64,000 nt of DNA from Oceanospirillum sp964342385 (lineage in GTDB: Bacteria; Pseudomonadota; Gammaproteobacteria; Pseudomonadales; Halomonadaceae). Location: assembly GCA_964342385.1 (NCBI GenBank), contig CAYFGP010000006.1, positions 47,294 to 111,293 of the forward strand. Direction: 5' to 3'. Positions 33,437 through 42,985 of the stretch are shown one piece after another. Position 1 is the stretch's first letter; every line of letters begins with the position of its first letter. The position numbers and the translations under genes were made by a program. The notes beneath the pieces were generated by a model that was not told where the DNA came from, made no database searches, and saw nothing but the letters and a program-made list of their open reading frames with translations.

Positions 33437-35596
33437 TTAGATATACAGGGCTTGAGGGTTAATACCGTGCTCGGTATTAGCCTGTGCTAACCAGCCCAGC
33501 TGAACAGGGGCATGATACAAACGCTCATTAGCCAGCTGTGGCCAAATATGACATAACCCAGGCACAAACACTTTAGCCGTCTTCACCGGCAGGGGTTCAC
33601 GGGAATAATTCAGCACCAGAGTTTCAAAATTAAGCGACTTTAAGCGCTGAACAATGGTTTCTACATCCTGCTTGATATTACCGCTGGCCGATAACAAATT
33701 GTCCGGAGCTTCGACTCCTTCAGCAGGGAACAGATACGGACCCATTTCAATACCATCAAAATCGAACGGCGCTTCATTTTGATTACGAATCGGCAGCAGC
33801 TGGCACAACTCAGTTAACGCCCTTTGTCCTGCCAGCTCTTTTTGCAGGTGACAACCAAAACCAAAACTGATGCCTCCGGTGTTCTTATTTTTGCCCACCG
33901 CAGCAATCACAGGCACACCGATATCATGGCTGAGATCCAACAACCAATAGTCATGATCCACACTCAGGGTTTTATCGATAGGAGCCAAATAGTCAGGGTC
34001 TAAACGCGCCAGATCAAAGCCTGGACGTTCAATGCGGTTATACCACCACAACGCCGTAGCATCGCGCTCAATCAATTCAAACAGTGCCTGTAGGATAGCC
34101 TCTTCCAACGTATTCCCCGCTGCCGCACCATTAGAATGCCAGCGGGCAAAACGATCATCGTCAAAAGGTACATTGGCAAAACAGCTGGTTAACGGCACAT
34201 AGACCGACTCCTCATGACTGAGTGACCAGGTGGGTAGCCAATGCACAGCTTCACCTTGATAGGGCTGAGCTGCCTGTTTGAGCTTGGAATCCGAGTGGTT
34301 CACATCAGTAAACTTCTGATACTGATCCTCGGTATAAGGTACCAGCTGCTGAAAATCGTAATAACGCTGAGTCAGCTCAGAGGGCTCTGCCTTAAATACC
34401 GGCTCACAACCTTGATATTGGGCACTAAAGCGCTCGACAGCCTCGCACAAAGCACTGGCTTGCGACTGCACATTGCATACCCCTTTACCCATACAGTTTT
34501 GTACAAAGCTACTATTACTAATCTGACCCAAATCTTTTGATGCAGGACTTTTAAAGAAAGAGGTCACGTAAATATTGATCGAATCTTCAGCCCCCGGCTC
34601 AGTACCTGACACAGAATCTGCCTGACTGCCCGGTAATGCACTGATATGAGTAATCACCCCGGTGACAGGACTGATAAAACGCTGCAGATTCATCACCGTC
34701 TGTTCTGGAGAAATACTGCGTGAACCACCGTCTTTATTAAAGTGCACCTCACAATCCTGCAGTATGATGGGCTGTGCGACTTGTTGAGCAAAATGCTCAA
34801 TCTCATTCACTTCAATGGGGTGATGTTCGACCTGCCCACTTTCAACATCAAACAGAACAAGGTCATTTAAATCAGCGTCCATTTGCTGTTGCAACAACTC
34901 AACCACAGCAGGCAGTTGCTCAATAGATAGTTGCAAAGCAGTGTTATAGGGCAGACAACGGGAATCATCTGGAAAAGCAGCTTTAATTAACGAATAGGCA
35001 GGGTTGTTGCGCAATAGTCGTTGCTGTAACGATTTAAAATACCCTAAGGCATTCTTTTGAGGAATAACTGGAGAGATCCAGATTTTTTGCCCTACAGCTT
35101 TAACTAAACAAATCTGATCACACTGGAAATCAAGCTCATCCAAATTCTGATCCAACAGGCTTTCCAGTAAAACAAACTGAGCACTGTGCTGAGAACTCAG
35201 CCGTTGTGACAACTGCTCAAATAACTGATGCCATACCGCCAGCCCCTTAAAGTCTTCCGGTAAAAGACTGCTCACAACGCTGTTTTTAAATTCCGTAATA
35301 CGCTCGGCAACAGGCTCATAGCACTTTTTGAAAGACGGCTGAGGCTGGCTGACAACGACCAACATCCCCTCTTTTTTTAATGCACCTTCCTGGTAATAAA
35401 AGCGCGTTTCTTGCTCAAAACTTAACGTCTGTGAAGCCGTGATATCTGCAGGGCTCTTGGTACCATCCACTTGATCAAACAGAGGAAAATGCTGATTAGA
35501 TAAGCAAAAAGCACCCTGTTCACTGATTAGAAGAAGATCCTTATTTTCCAAAGGGTAAACATTAAATTTAGGGTGCCAGTTTAAGATCTCTGTCAT
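33437..35596 (-). CDS. YcaO fusion cyclodehydratase 1 (TOMM-type), Zn motif lost
   Basis: This 719-aa protein begins with a winged-helix RRE-like region (about 1-80). A shrunken E1-like domain (about 90-270) follows, in which the CxxC zinc motif is absent: the region reads ISPVIPQKN where paralogues have CYPC. The YcaO domain (about 285-719) has ATP-site acids in SQASALCEAVERF (379-390) and EEAILQALFELIERD (499-512), plus FGFGCHLQ. YcaO enzymes use ATP to cyclise Cys/Ser/Thr to azolines. It ends in ALYI, without the C-terminal PxPxP of many cyclodehydratases. It is closest to YcaO3 in layout and ending. Transcribed with the AsnB-like gene. Confidence 0.9.
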   Translation of the reverse strand: MTEILNWHPKFNVYPLENKDLLLISEQGAFCLSNQHFPLFDQVDGTKSPADITASQTLSFEQETRFYYQEGALKKEGMLVVVSQPQPSFKKCYEPVAERITEFKNSVVSSLLPEDFKGLAVWHQLFEQLSQRLSSQHSAQFVLLESLLDQNLDELDFQCDQICLVKAVGQKIWISPVIPQKNALGYFKSLQQRLLRNNPAYSLIKAAFPDDSRCLPYNTALQLSIEQLPAVVELLQQQMDADLNDLVLFDVESGQVEHHPIEVNEIEHFAQQVAQPIILQDCEVHFNKDGGSRSISPEQTVMNLQRFISPVTGVITHISALPGSQADSVSGTEPGAEDSINIYVTSFFKSPASKDLGQISNSSFVQNCMGKGVCNVQSQASALCEAVERFSAQYQGCEPVFKAEPSELTQRYYDFQQLVPYTEDQYQKFTDVNHSDSKLKQAAQPYQGEAVHWLPTWSLSHEESVYVPLTSCFANVPFDDDRFARWHSNGAAAGNTLEEAILQALFELIERDATALWWYNRIERPGFDLARLDPDYLAPIDKTLSVDHDYWLLDLSHDIGVPVIAAVGKNKNTGGISFGFGCHLQKELAGQRALTELCQLLPIRNQNEAPFDFDGIEMGPYLFPAEGVEAPDNLLSASGNIKQDVETIVQRLKSLNFETLVLNYSREPLPVKTAKVFVPGLCHIWPQLANERLYHAPVQLGWLAQANTEHGINPQALYI

Positions 35597-36042
35597 AAGT
35601 ACTCTCTAAATCTCACATTCTTTATAACAAGGCATCACCCCTGCCTTTCTCTTATAAAACACTTCTATCTGAAAGCGATAGAAATTACTACGACTCTTCC
35701 TAAATTTTCACACTCCGTCAACCATAAGGAGGCAAATAGATCTAAAATTCTCAACTATAAGTTTGAGCAACGATCAAAAAACAAAAAGACATAAAATGAC
35801 GCAAAAAAATGATAAACATTTGATTTTAGACTCCAATACAACAGAAAAAACAACCAAGAATATAAAAACCCTAATATATCTGTTTAATGAAAAAGACTTC
35901 TCTTTAAACTTTTTCTAAAGATTCTGTTGATTGTTTTGTCAGCTTTTTTTGTTAACGTGAGGTATGGCGACGACGGATTAGGACGGTGTTGCCATAGCTG
36001 GGCATCTCTTAAAACAAAACTAAAATCAGAGACAACCAAACC
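35597..36042. promoter_or_regulatory. AT-rich divergent control region of the RiPP locus
   Basis: About 450 nt between YcaO1 (-) and the methyltransferase (+), visibly more AT-rich than the genes. It should hold both divergent promoters. A 40-codon AT-rich frame at 35796-35918 is present, but I do not accept it as a gene. AAGGAGGC at 35726-35733 has no start codon at useful distance on this strand. Confidence 0.4.
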
Positions 36043-36879
36043 ATGGAAGAGCAAGGCATACAGACCTCAGAGAACAGTAAGTACGTACTTGGAAACTCAG
36101 AACAGATTCTCAATAAACTGGCCACAAGGACACTTCAGCAGGAGGCTCAGTTTTTAACCCCCTTCCTAGCCGCTAATCAGACAATACTTGATGCTGGCTG
36201 CGGTATCGGCTCTATCACTCGAGATGTAGCCCTGTTCTCATCCAGCTCGGAAGTGCACGGTATTGACTTTGACCAGACTCAGATTCTTCAGGCACAACAG
36301 GCCGCTTTAGATGCAGGAGCAAACAATACCCACTTCTCTTGCCAGTCCATCACCAAACTCAACTTCCCAGATAACTTTTTTGATATCGTCTTTGCCCATA
36401 CCGTCTTTATGCATCTGCCAGAACCACAAAAGGCAATGAACGAACTCTATCGAGTCTGTAAACCAAGCGGAGTCATTGCCCTACGTGAAGGCGTTGGCAG
36501 CTTAGAACACTTCCCTAGTATTACTATCGGGCCTAAAAAAATCAGCTTAAGCCAATTACTCAGTGATGTGCTGACTCAGAGTGAGGGCACGCCTGACATT
36601 GGCTTACGTTTGAAAGGGCTTGTACATAACAGCGGCTTTAAACAGATCCAATTCTCTGCACAGGCCGTGTCCTATCAAACCCAGGCAGAGCTACAGCAGC
36701 TTCAAAGCTGGTATACCTCTCTGATCTTAGGCCGTACGGGTGAACTGGCACTTAAACACAATCTAATCAGTAATGAGGATCTGGCTACATTAGTAGGCCA
36801 GATAAACGATCTTCCCTATGACACTTCTGCTGTCAGTATCGCGATCTGGGGTGAGTTGACTGCCCGAAAAGAGGACTAA
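36043..36879 (+). CDS. SAM-dependent class I methyltransferase of the RiPP locus
   Basis: This 278-aa methyltransferase has motif I ILDAGCGIGSITRDVA (about 49-64), an acidic motif II region HGIDFDQTQ, and motif IV FDIVFAHTVFMHLPEP typical of small-molecule or peptide methyltransferases. It is the first gene of the plus-strand unit, 3 nt before the PhyH-like gene. It probably methylates the peptide product or an intermediate, but the acceptor is unknown. Confidence 0.85.
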   Translation: MEEQGIQTSENSKYVLGNSEQILNKLATRTLQQEAQFLTPFLAANQTILDAGCGIGSITRDVALFSSSSEVHGIDFDQTQILQAQQAALDAGANNTHFSCQSITKLNFPDNFFDIVFAHTVFMHLPEPQKAMNELYRVCKPSGVIALREGVGSLEHFPSITIGPKKISLSQLLSDVLTQSEGTPDIGLRLKGLVHNSGFKQIQFSAQAVSYQTQAELQQLQSWYTSLILGRTGELALKHNLISNEDLATLVGQINDLPYDTSAVSIAIWGELTARKED

Positions 36880-36882
36880 TCT

Positions 36883-37671
36883 ATGTCAGAGAACTATCAG
36901 GCCTTAGCACAGCAATACCAACAGGACGGCTTTACGATTCATCCAACGCCAATAATTCCTGCTGAAATGATTGAAAATGCTGTGGCAAATATCCCTGACA
37001 TTATTGCTGAAAAGTATGATATGGGTTTCCCACCCTCTCGCCGCTGGAATGTCGGTGATCGTAAAAAAGTACAAAAGATGGATATGGTCCATCGCTGTAA
37101 TAGAGCCTTTTTTGATCTAGTGACTCACCCCCCATTAGGAGAAGCCGTTGCTAAAATTTGCGGTGCTAAACGCATCCAAATCTGGGACACCCAACTCTTT
37201 ATCAAACCGCCACAAGGTGGCGATAACGGCAATATTGGCTGGCATACCGATGAGGTGAACTGGTATTGGTGGTCGGGTGATGTTTTTACCATTTGGTTGC
37301 CACTCTGCGATGTTAGCGAAAGAGAAGGTACCTTGGCTTATATCCCTGCATCACACCAAAACGATCTGGAATTCAGCATTTTGGATGGTTACGACCAGGC
37401 GATGGAAAAGGCCGAGCAGGATCTAAAACAGAAACTGCCTAAAGACTCTTTTAACCCCGTCTATGTAGAAATTCCCAAAGGCGCATTTGCCGTTCATCAC
37501 AAGAAACTGATTCACGGTAGTCGAGAAAATGCATCTGATAATGCTCGAATCTGCGTGGCTATCACCGTCAGAACTGAGCATGGCATACCTGTTTTTGACA
37601 AAGACGATATGGGTCATCTGGAACACCTGGAAAACCCCGTATTTTCACCGGTGATTCACTATGAACTTTAA
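36883..37671 (+). CDS. Phytanoyl-CoA dioxygenase (PhyH)-family 2-oxoglutarate oxygenase
   Basis: This 262-aa Fe(II)/2OG oxygenase has the facial triad His121-x-Asp123 (GWHTDEVNW) and His211 (KKLIHGSREN), with Arg214/Arg222 for 2-oxoglutarate. PhyH-type enzymes in peptide pathways hydroxylate, halogenate or desaturate carbon centres. It is 11 nt before a stretch leading to precursor 1 and close behind the methyltransferase, with GAGGAC as Shine-Dalgarno. Acting on the adjacent precursor is inferred. Confidence 0.87.
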   Translation: MSENYQALAQQYQQDGFTIHPTPIIPAEMIENAVANIPDIIAEKYDMGFPPSRRWNVGDRKKVQKMDMVHRCNRAFFDLVTHPPLGEAVAKICGAKRIQIWDTQLFIKPPQGGDNGNIGWHTDEVNWYWWSGDVFTIWLPLCDVSEREGTLAYIPASHQNDLEFSILDGYDQAMEKAEQDLKQKLPKDSFNPVYVEIPKGAFAVHHKKLIHGSRENASDNARICVAITVRTEHGIPVFDKDDMGHLEHLENPVFSPVIHYEL

Positions 37672-37772
37672 TAGTGAATCAACTTAAACTAGGACTAGAG
37701 TCTAGTTCTGGTTCATCATGACTCGCTGCAAACGTAATCAGAGTCGACTTTCAGTAAAAAGGAATTATCCAA

Positions 37773-38351
37773 ATGACTGTAGAAGAAAAAATCGACCAGC
37801 AGGGCGCTAATCCAGTTCGCGAAGCTATTGAACACTTATCAGCACTACCTGGCGATGAAAGCCTGGCACGTGGTCTAGAGTGTGATGGCGAGTGGCGTAA
37901 TGCTTGGTCTCGCATGGTAGCTTATGCCTGGATGAGCCAGGAAAACCTGGAAGCTTGCGTAGCCAATCCTGTACCTATGCTGTACAAACTGTCTAAGTAC
38001 ATCCCTCCTCGTGGCCTGGTATTACGCTTCAGCGCCTCATTAGAAGATGGCAGCATTATCACCACTCCTGAGTGGCCAAAAGTGACAGAATGGCAAGGTA
38101 ATGCAGCTGCGGGCGAGGCAATCCCTGAGAAACTGTTCAACGATCAAAAAGAGCTGGAAGAGTTTTTAGCCAGCTACAGCTATGATGACAGTGCAATGGC
38201 TCGCGGTACTAACGGCTGGCGTGAATTGGGTAAAAACCTGCCTACTGAAATTACTCTGGCTATGCCACCAAAACCTGCAGACTCCTCTGTTCGCTCGTTC
38301 GCATTAGCTGATTATCAAGCTTCCGGTAAGATCTTCCCATTTACCAGCTGA
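37773..38351 (+). CDS. TOMM precursor-like protein 1 (NHLP/BMA_0021-type leader)
   Basis: This 192-aa protein is too large for a classical bacteriocin but fits the long-leader TOMM precursors with a nitrile-hydratase-like leader. In its middle are AYAWMSQENLEACVANPVPML and LVLRFSAS, as in the NHLP WxDPxF...V.V pattern. Near the end it has AMPPKPADSS then ALADYQASGKIFPFTS. The C-terminus (PPKP...ALADY..SG..FPFT) is shared with precursor 2 across the locus, while the rest differs. Candidate core residues are the last Ser/Thr (Ser184, Thr191, Ser192); there is no Cys in the core. It is followed by a strong hairpin and then two YcaO genes. AAGGAATTATCCAA precedes ATG. Confidence 0.78.
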   Translation: MTVEEKIDQQGANPVREAIEHLSALPGDESLARGLECDGEWRNAWSRMVAYAWMSQENLEACVANPVPMLYKLSKYIPPRGLVLRFSASLEDGSIITTPEWPKVTEWQGNAAAGEAIPEKLFNDQKELEEFLASYSYDDSAMARGTNGWRELGKNLPTEITLAMPPKPADSSVRSFALADYQASGKIFPFTS

Positions 38352-38395
38352 TTACCCCCGCTCGACTATAGCTGTTCTAGTACAGCAGCAGTTTT

Positions 38396-38421
38396 AGTGC
38401 ACCGCCGTCTGGCGGTGCACT
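38396..38421 (+). terminator. Attenuator-like hairpin between precursor 1 and YcaO2
   Basis: A perfect 11-bp GC-rich stem (AGTGCACCGCC / GGCGGTGCACT) with a GTCT loop, 45 nt after the precursor stop. There is no T-run, so it may act by partial termination or by protecting the precursor mRNA 3' end. Confidence 0.6.
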
Positions 38422-38483
38422 CCATACATGCGGTACAAGCCAGGCACAACACTTGTGGCGCACACTGATACAGGCGTTTATGC

Positions 38484-40550
38484 ATGGCTTTTTTTTCTGA
38501 TCACGTTATTGTCAAATTTGCCCCGCCCTCAAACCTTTTGATTTTTAGCGAGCATCAACAGGAAATTGTTCAATCTGAAGCAGCAAAGACTGTCTTTCAC
38601 TATTTATCAGGCTCCAGCCACGAGAAATATAGCGAACAGCATCCACTGCATATTTATCAGGTAGAACAGACCCTAGCTGAACTGCAGCACAAAGGTTACT
38701 TGGTTACAACGAAGTCCAAGCACAAAGATTCAACAATAGAACAAGGTGAAGGTTATAGCTCTCTGTTACATTTACCTTTATCAAAACAGTGGCAGCAAGA
38801 GCTCAGCCATTACTCAAACCAAAGCCAACTGCATATAGTAATTTGTCAGGATCTACTTGATCCCAGGCTGGAACAAATCGCTCAAACATATGCTAACCAA
38901 GATTGGGTAGCCGTTAAACCTTTTGGCCAGTACCCCTCTATCTCACCAATATTTGGCCAAGGCAAAGGTTGTTACCCTTGCTTTCATCAGCAGCTGCTGA
39001 ACAATCAACCCGTACGCCACTGGTGGTATCAGCACAGTCATGAATCCTTCCTTATCCCTTGTGCTCAATCCGAGATCACATCATTAACACGTATACTCAG
39101 CCTGTTAGGCAATAACCATCACCACCTGTCGATAACCGATATTCACCACAACCTTATCAGTAGCCACCAGGTTCCACTAAATCCAGCCTGCCCAAAACAT
39201 GGCAACCCGGACTGGTTTAGAAACCGGCATGCACAGGCAATAGATCTGTCAGATATTGAAAAAAACAATTACCGGGATGGTGGCTTTCGTACGGTAGAAC
39301 CAGAACAAACTCTAGCAGCACTACTACCCATGGTGGACTTTATCACGGGTCATGTGACTCACCTGCATGCTCGCCAAGACACAAATAATCTACAAGGGCG
39401 ATCACTGAATCAGATTTACTTTTCCAGCTTCTACACTCTTCCACGTAATAAACAAAGCCTACATCCAGAGGACTTTATCTATACGACCATGGGAAAAGGC
39501 ATTAGCGCAACACAATCAAAAATCAGCGCCTTAAGTGAAGCGGTGGAACGGATCGCATCACAGTACCAGGGGGATGAACCAGTAGTCTTTGCCCGAGCGT
39601 CTGAGCTGAGTGGAAACTGTCTACTGCCTGGACAGCTAATCCCACTCAGTGAACAGCAGTACAGCTCTTTTCAAGAGCTATCGCCTATGATGATTGAGAA
39701 CCGGATTCATCAATGTTTGCCATACCAGGACCAAAGTATTCACTGGACATCTGGCTGGAACCTGATCACACAACAGAACGTATTTTTACCCCTTAACTGT
39801 TGCTACGCAAATAGCCCCTACCAGGACAACTTCACCAGTTTTTTCCACAACGGTGGCTCAGCAGGTAACTGCATCGAAGAGGCGATCTTACAAGGTATCT
39901 TTGAGCACATTGAACGTGATGCGGTTGCACAGTGGTGGTACAACAAACTGCTCTATCCCCAAGTGGATTACCGTTCAGTTGATACGGATCTGTTATATCA
40001 GATCGAAGCACAGTTGCTGCCTGAATACGACCTATGGGTATTGGATGTCACCTCTGCAGATATCGGGGTACCCGTTATGGCGGCGATAGCACGTCACCGG
40101 GTGAACGGGAGCTTTATCATGGGTTACGGTTGCCATCTGGATGAAATTATTGCCTGTCAGAGAGCACTGACCGAGCTATTCCAGCTACTAGAAGTCCGTT
40201 ACGATAATACCTCACCTTTCGATTACAGCGATATGAAGGATGAAGACTACCTGTTTGGTCAAAGTGACAACCCAAGCGTACTCATCAGTAGTGCAGCACC
40301 CACCAAAACCTTAAAAGAAGATATTTTATTGTGTTGCCAGAAGTTACAGCATCTCGGTCTTGATGTAATAGTCATTGATAATACTCGACCAACATTACCT
40401 TTGAACTCCGTCAAAGTCTTTATCCCTGGTCTCTGCCATATATTCCCTCTATTTGGCCTCGAACGCCTCTACACCGCTCCTGTAAAAAACGGCTTATTGG
40501 ATCAAGCCAACTCAGAAAGTACTTTGAATAGTATCGAACTACTGATCTAA
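38484..40550 (+). CDS. YcaO fusion cyclodehydratase 2, with CxxC/CxxH motif in E1-like domain
   Basis: This 688-aa protein has an N-terminal winged-helix RRE-like region (1-80) and an E1/ThiF-like domain with a likely zinc site, CYPC at 163-166 plus CPKH at 236-239. The YcaO domain has SKISALSEAVERI, EEAILQGIFEHIERD and MGYGCHLDE. This is the architecture of fused TOMM cyclodehydratases: the N-terminal part recognises the leader and the YcaO part activates amides with ATP. It ends in IELLI without PxPxP. It is co-transcribed with precursor 1 and YcaO3. The Shine-Dalgarno is poor (ACAGG). Confidence 0.9.
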   Translation: MAFFSDHVIVKFAPPSNLLIFSEHQQEIVQSEAAKTVFHYLSGSSHEKYSEQHPLHIYQVEQTLAELQHKGYLVTTKSKHKDSTIEQGEGYSSLLHLPLSKQWQQELSHYSNQSQLHIVICQDLLDPRLEQIAQTYANQDWVAVKPFGQYPSISPIFGQGKGCYPCFHQQLLNNQPVRHWWYQHSHESFLIPCAQSEITSLTRILSLLGNNHHHLSITDIHHNLISSHQVPLNPACPKHGNPDWFRNRHAQAIDLSDIEKNNYRDGGFRTVEPEQTLAALLPMVDFITGHVTHLHARQDTNNLQGRSLNQIYFSSFYTLPRNKQSLHPEDFIYTTMGKGISATQSKISALSEAVERIASQYQGDEPVVFARASELSGNCLLPGQLIPLSEQQYSSFQELSPMMIENRIHQCLPYQDQSIHWTSGWNLITQQNVFLPLNCCYANSPYQDNFTSFFHNGGSAGNCIEEAILQGIFEHIERDAVAQWWYNKLLYPQVDYRSVDTDLLYQIEAQLLPEYDLWVLDVTSADIGVPVMAAIARHRVNGSFIMGYGCHLDEIIACQRALTELFQLLEVRYDNTSPFDYSDMKDEDYLFGQSDNPSVLISSAAPTKTLKEDILLCCQKLQHLGLDVIVIDNTRPTLPLNSVKVFIPGLCHIFPLFGLERLYTAPVKNGLLDQANSESTLNSIELLI

Positions 40551-40562
40551 AGGAATCTCAGC

Positions 40563-42707
40563 GTGAGTAATACCTATTATTGGCATCCACAGTTTAAAGT
40601 GTACCGATTGAATACAAGCGACTTATTGCTTTTATCTGAAAGCCAGGAGCTCTTCTTGCCCAGCAGCCAATATCCCGGGTTAATCCACCTTGACGGTAAA
40701 CGCTCTCTTGATGAGCTTCACGCCCAGGGTGTGCTCGATGCTTATGATTTCAACTTCCTCTGCTTACTAAACCAGCTCAAGGATAACCGTTACCTTGTTG
40801 ATACTCTCCATACACCTGATCTGGAAAAGTGCTATTTGCGAGAAAGGTCAACCACCCACCAGACACTAATAGATCACACTAATCTCGAACTGATTAACTT
40901 ATCTGGTGCATCCAAGCAACTAAGCGCACAATGGCTTGCTTTAATTCAACAACAGACCGCCCACTTACGCTTGATAAACAAGGTGACCTTACTACTGGTT
41001 GATGACTTCCTGGATAGTAGAATTATTGACATCACTAAACAGAAAAACTGCTGGGGCATCATTAAAATCACTGGTGAACAGTGTTGGATCAGCCCACTCA
41101 GTACAGCAACTACACCGATCCCATTAGTCGAGTTACAACAGAGTATCAAACAGAACCAGCCAGCCAGACAATTACTGCATAAGTTATTCCCAGATAAAGA
41201 TCACAGTCTCCCTGCGCTAAGAGATACAACACTCTCCTCACAGCAACAGCTCATGCTACTTGAACAGCTCAAACATCAGTGGGAAGTAAGTAATCGTCAG
41301 CTCATGGTTATTGAACTCGATAGTATGGATGTTAGCCTTCATCCTGTAGTGCCGTTCTACCAGAATGATGCTATAAGTTTATCGGAACAGCTATCTCAAC
41401 CTATTAAATTAAGTGACTGTGCCAGTCAATATGAACAAGACGGCGGCTCGCGCAATATTTCTCCAGAACAAACGGTAGCCCGGTTAAAACAGTTGATCAG
41501 CCCTATATCAGGCGTTATTACACACCTCCAGGCACTCAACAATACACCTGAAAAACCCATTGAAATCTACAGCAGTGCTTTTTTTAAGTGTCCAGCTAAA
41601 CCGCTACAAGAAGCGTTTCAAGATATGAACATGGTGCAAACCTGCCTTGGCAAAGGAGTGTCCCATACTCAAAGCCAGGCTAGCGCTCTATCAGAAGCCA
41701 TCGAACGTTATGCCGCCATTTATCGAGGTGATGAACCAACGATAACCGCACGTCGTTCCGAACTGAATCAGCGTAGTTACTGCTTCCAACAACTGAGCCC
41801 CTTTAGTGATTCACAGTATGAGAGCTTTAAACATGCCACTTATCCAAACTTTGAATTTCGCCATAATGCCATCCCTTACCAAGATGAAAAGATCAACTGG
41901 ATACCCGGTTGGTCGCTAAGCTCTAATGAAACCGTTTATCTCCCTATGACCTGCTGTTTTTCTAATACTCCTTTTGATGATGATAGATTTGGTCGCTGGA
42001 GCTCCAATGGGGCAGCAGCGGGGAACACCTTGGAAGAAGCAATCTTACAGGGCCTGTATGAACTTATAGAGAGAGACGCAACTGCGATTTGGTGGTACAA
42101 CCAAATTTCTCGTCCTGGCTTCGATATTGAGCAGTTACCGACAAAGAATCGAGAACTCCTCGAACAAGCACTTTATCCGACCCATCATATCTGGATCTTA
42201 GACTTGACTACGGACATAGCTGTTCCTGTTATGGTTGCAGTTGGTCAAAACAAACAGGATGGCGGCTATAGCTTTGGTTTTGGTTGTCACTTGCAACCAG
42301 AGCTAGCCGCACAACGCGCCCTAACTGAACTATGCCAATTACTACCTGTGCGTGATCAGCAAGAGGAAGCCTTTGACTTTAATATCATAGAAGAAGGAGA
42401 TTATCTTTCACCCATCAGCAGTGATCATAACTCAGTGATTCAACCCTTTGCGTTGACTAGCGGAGATATAGCACTCGATATAAAAAATATTGTTATTCAG
42501 CTGCAAACACTGGACTTTGAAGTCGTCGCAGTTGACTTCAGCCGACCCCATCTCCCCATAAAAACAGCAAAAGTATTTGTACCTGGTCTCTGCCATATTT
42601 GGCCTGAACTAGCAAATGAACGCCTCTATAATCTTCCGGTTAAAATGGATTGGGCCATGAAGGCTAAAAATGAGCACAGCATTAACGCTCAAGCTCTGTA
42701 CATATAA
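40563..42707 (+). CDS. YcaO fusion cyclodehydratase 3, Zn motif lost
   Basis: This 714-aa protein starts at GTG 40563 behind AGGAATCTC. The N-terminus opens YYWHPQFKVYRLNTSDLLLLSE, very like YcaO1. The E1-like segment lacks the CxxC and reads ISPLSTATTPIPLVE. The YcaO domain has SQASALSEAIERY, EEAILQGLYELIERD and FGFGCHLQ. It ends INAQALYI, the same tail as YcaO1, so these two are close paralogues on opposite sides of the locus. One possibility is that YcaO2 (with intact Zn site) and YcaO3 work as a heteromer. Confidence 0.9.
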   Translation: MSNTYYWHPQFKVYRLNTSDLLLLSESQELFLPSSQYPGLIHLDGKRSLDELHAQGVLDAYDFNFLCLLNQLKDNRYLVDTLHTPDLEKCYLRERSTTHQTLIDHTNLELINLSGASKQLSAQWLALIQQQTAHLRLINKVTLLLVDDFLDSRIIDITKQKNCWGIIKITGEQCWISPLSTATTPIPLVELQQSIKQNQPARQLLHKLFPDKDHSLPALRDTTLSSQQQLMLLEQLKHQWEVSNRQLMVIELDSMDVSLHPVVPFYQNDAISLSEQLSQPIKLSDCASQYEQDGGSRNISPEQTVARLKQLISPISGVITHLQALNNTPEKPIEIYSSAFFKCPAKPLQEAFQDMNMVQTCLGKGVSHTQSQASALSEAIERYAAIYRGDEPTITARRSELNQRSYCFQQLSPFSDSQYESFKHATYPNFEFRHNAIPYQDEKINWIPGWSLSSNETVYLPMTCCFSNTPFDDDRFGRWSSNGAAAGNTLEEAILQGLYELIERDATAIWWYNQISRPGFDIEQLPTKNRELLEQALYPTHHIWILDLTTDIAVPVMVAVGQNKQDGGYSFGFGCHLQPELAAQRALTELCQLLPVRDQQEEAFDFNIIEEGDYLSPISSDHNSVIQPFALTSGDIALDIKNIVIQLQTLDFEVVAVDFSRPHLPIKTAKVFVPGLCHIWPELANERLYNLPVKMDWAMKAKNEHSINAQALYI

Positions 42708-42985
42708 CCAAATGAAGATAAAGCCTTAAACCAAGATGTTTAAGCCATTAGCTTTTTTATAATAAGCGCGAAACGGAGAATCACCGATAAATATTTATCT
42801 ACTTTGTGTCAAGTAGCTACCTTTCAAAACTCAGAAAAATCCAGCTTTGGCCAAGAATAGCTAAATTTAAAAAAATAAACCTCTTGGCCGCAGATTCTGA
42901 GCGCACCACTTGCCATTCAGGTAAGATGCACCGATGAATTACAATAGTGGTGTAATCAGGACATATAGTGACGCATCATAAGAAA
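42708..42985. other. Convergent intergenic region between YcaO3 and YcaO4
   Basis: 278 nt, AT-rich. CTTAAAC/GTTTAAG (42725-42744) forms a 7-bp stem and a T-run follows 8 nt later, a weak terminator candidate. No gene seen. Confidence 0.3.

Noticed and set aside
35796..35918. 40-codon AT-rich frame in the divergent RiPP control region, considered as a third precursor
   Set aside because: Weak Shine-Dalgarno, composition expected by chance in AT-rich DNA, no Cys, and no PPKP...PFT signature.
36883..37671. PhyH-like protein as ectoine hydroxylase
   Set aside because: No ectoine genes nearby; its tight linkage to the methyltransferase and precursor favours a peptide-tailoring role.
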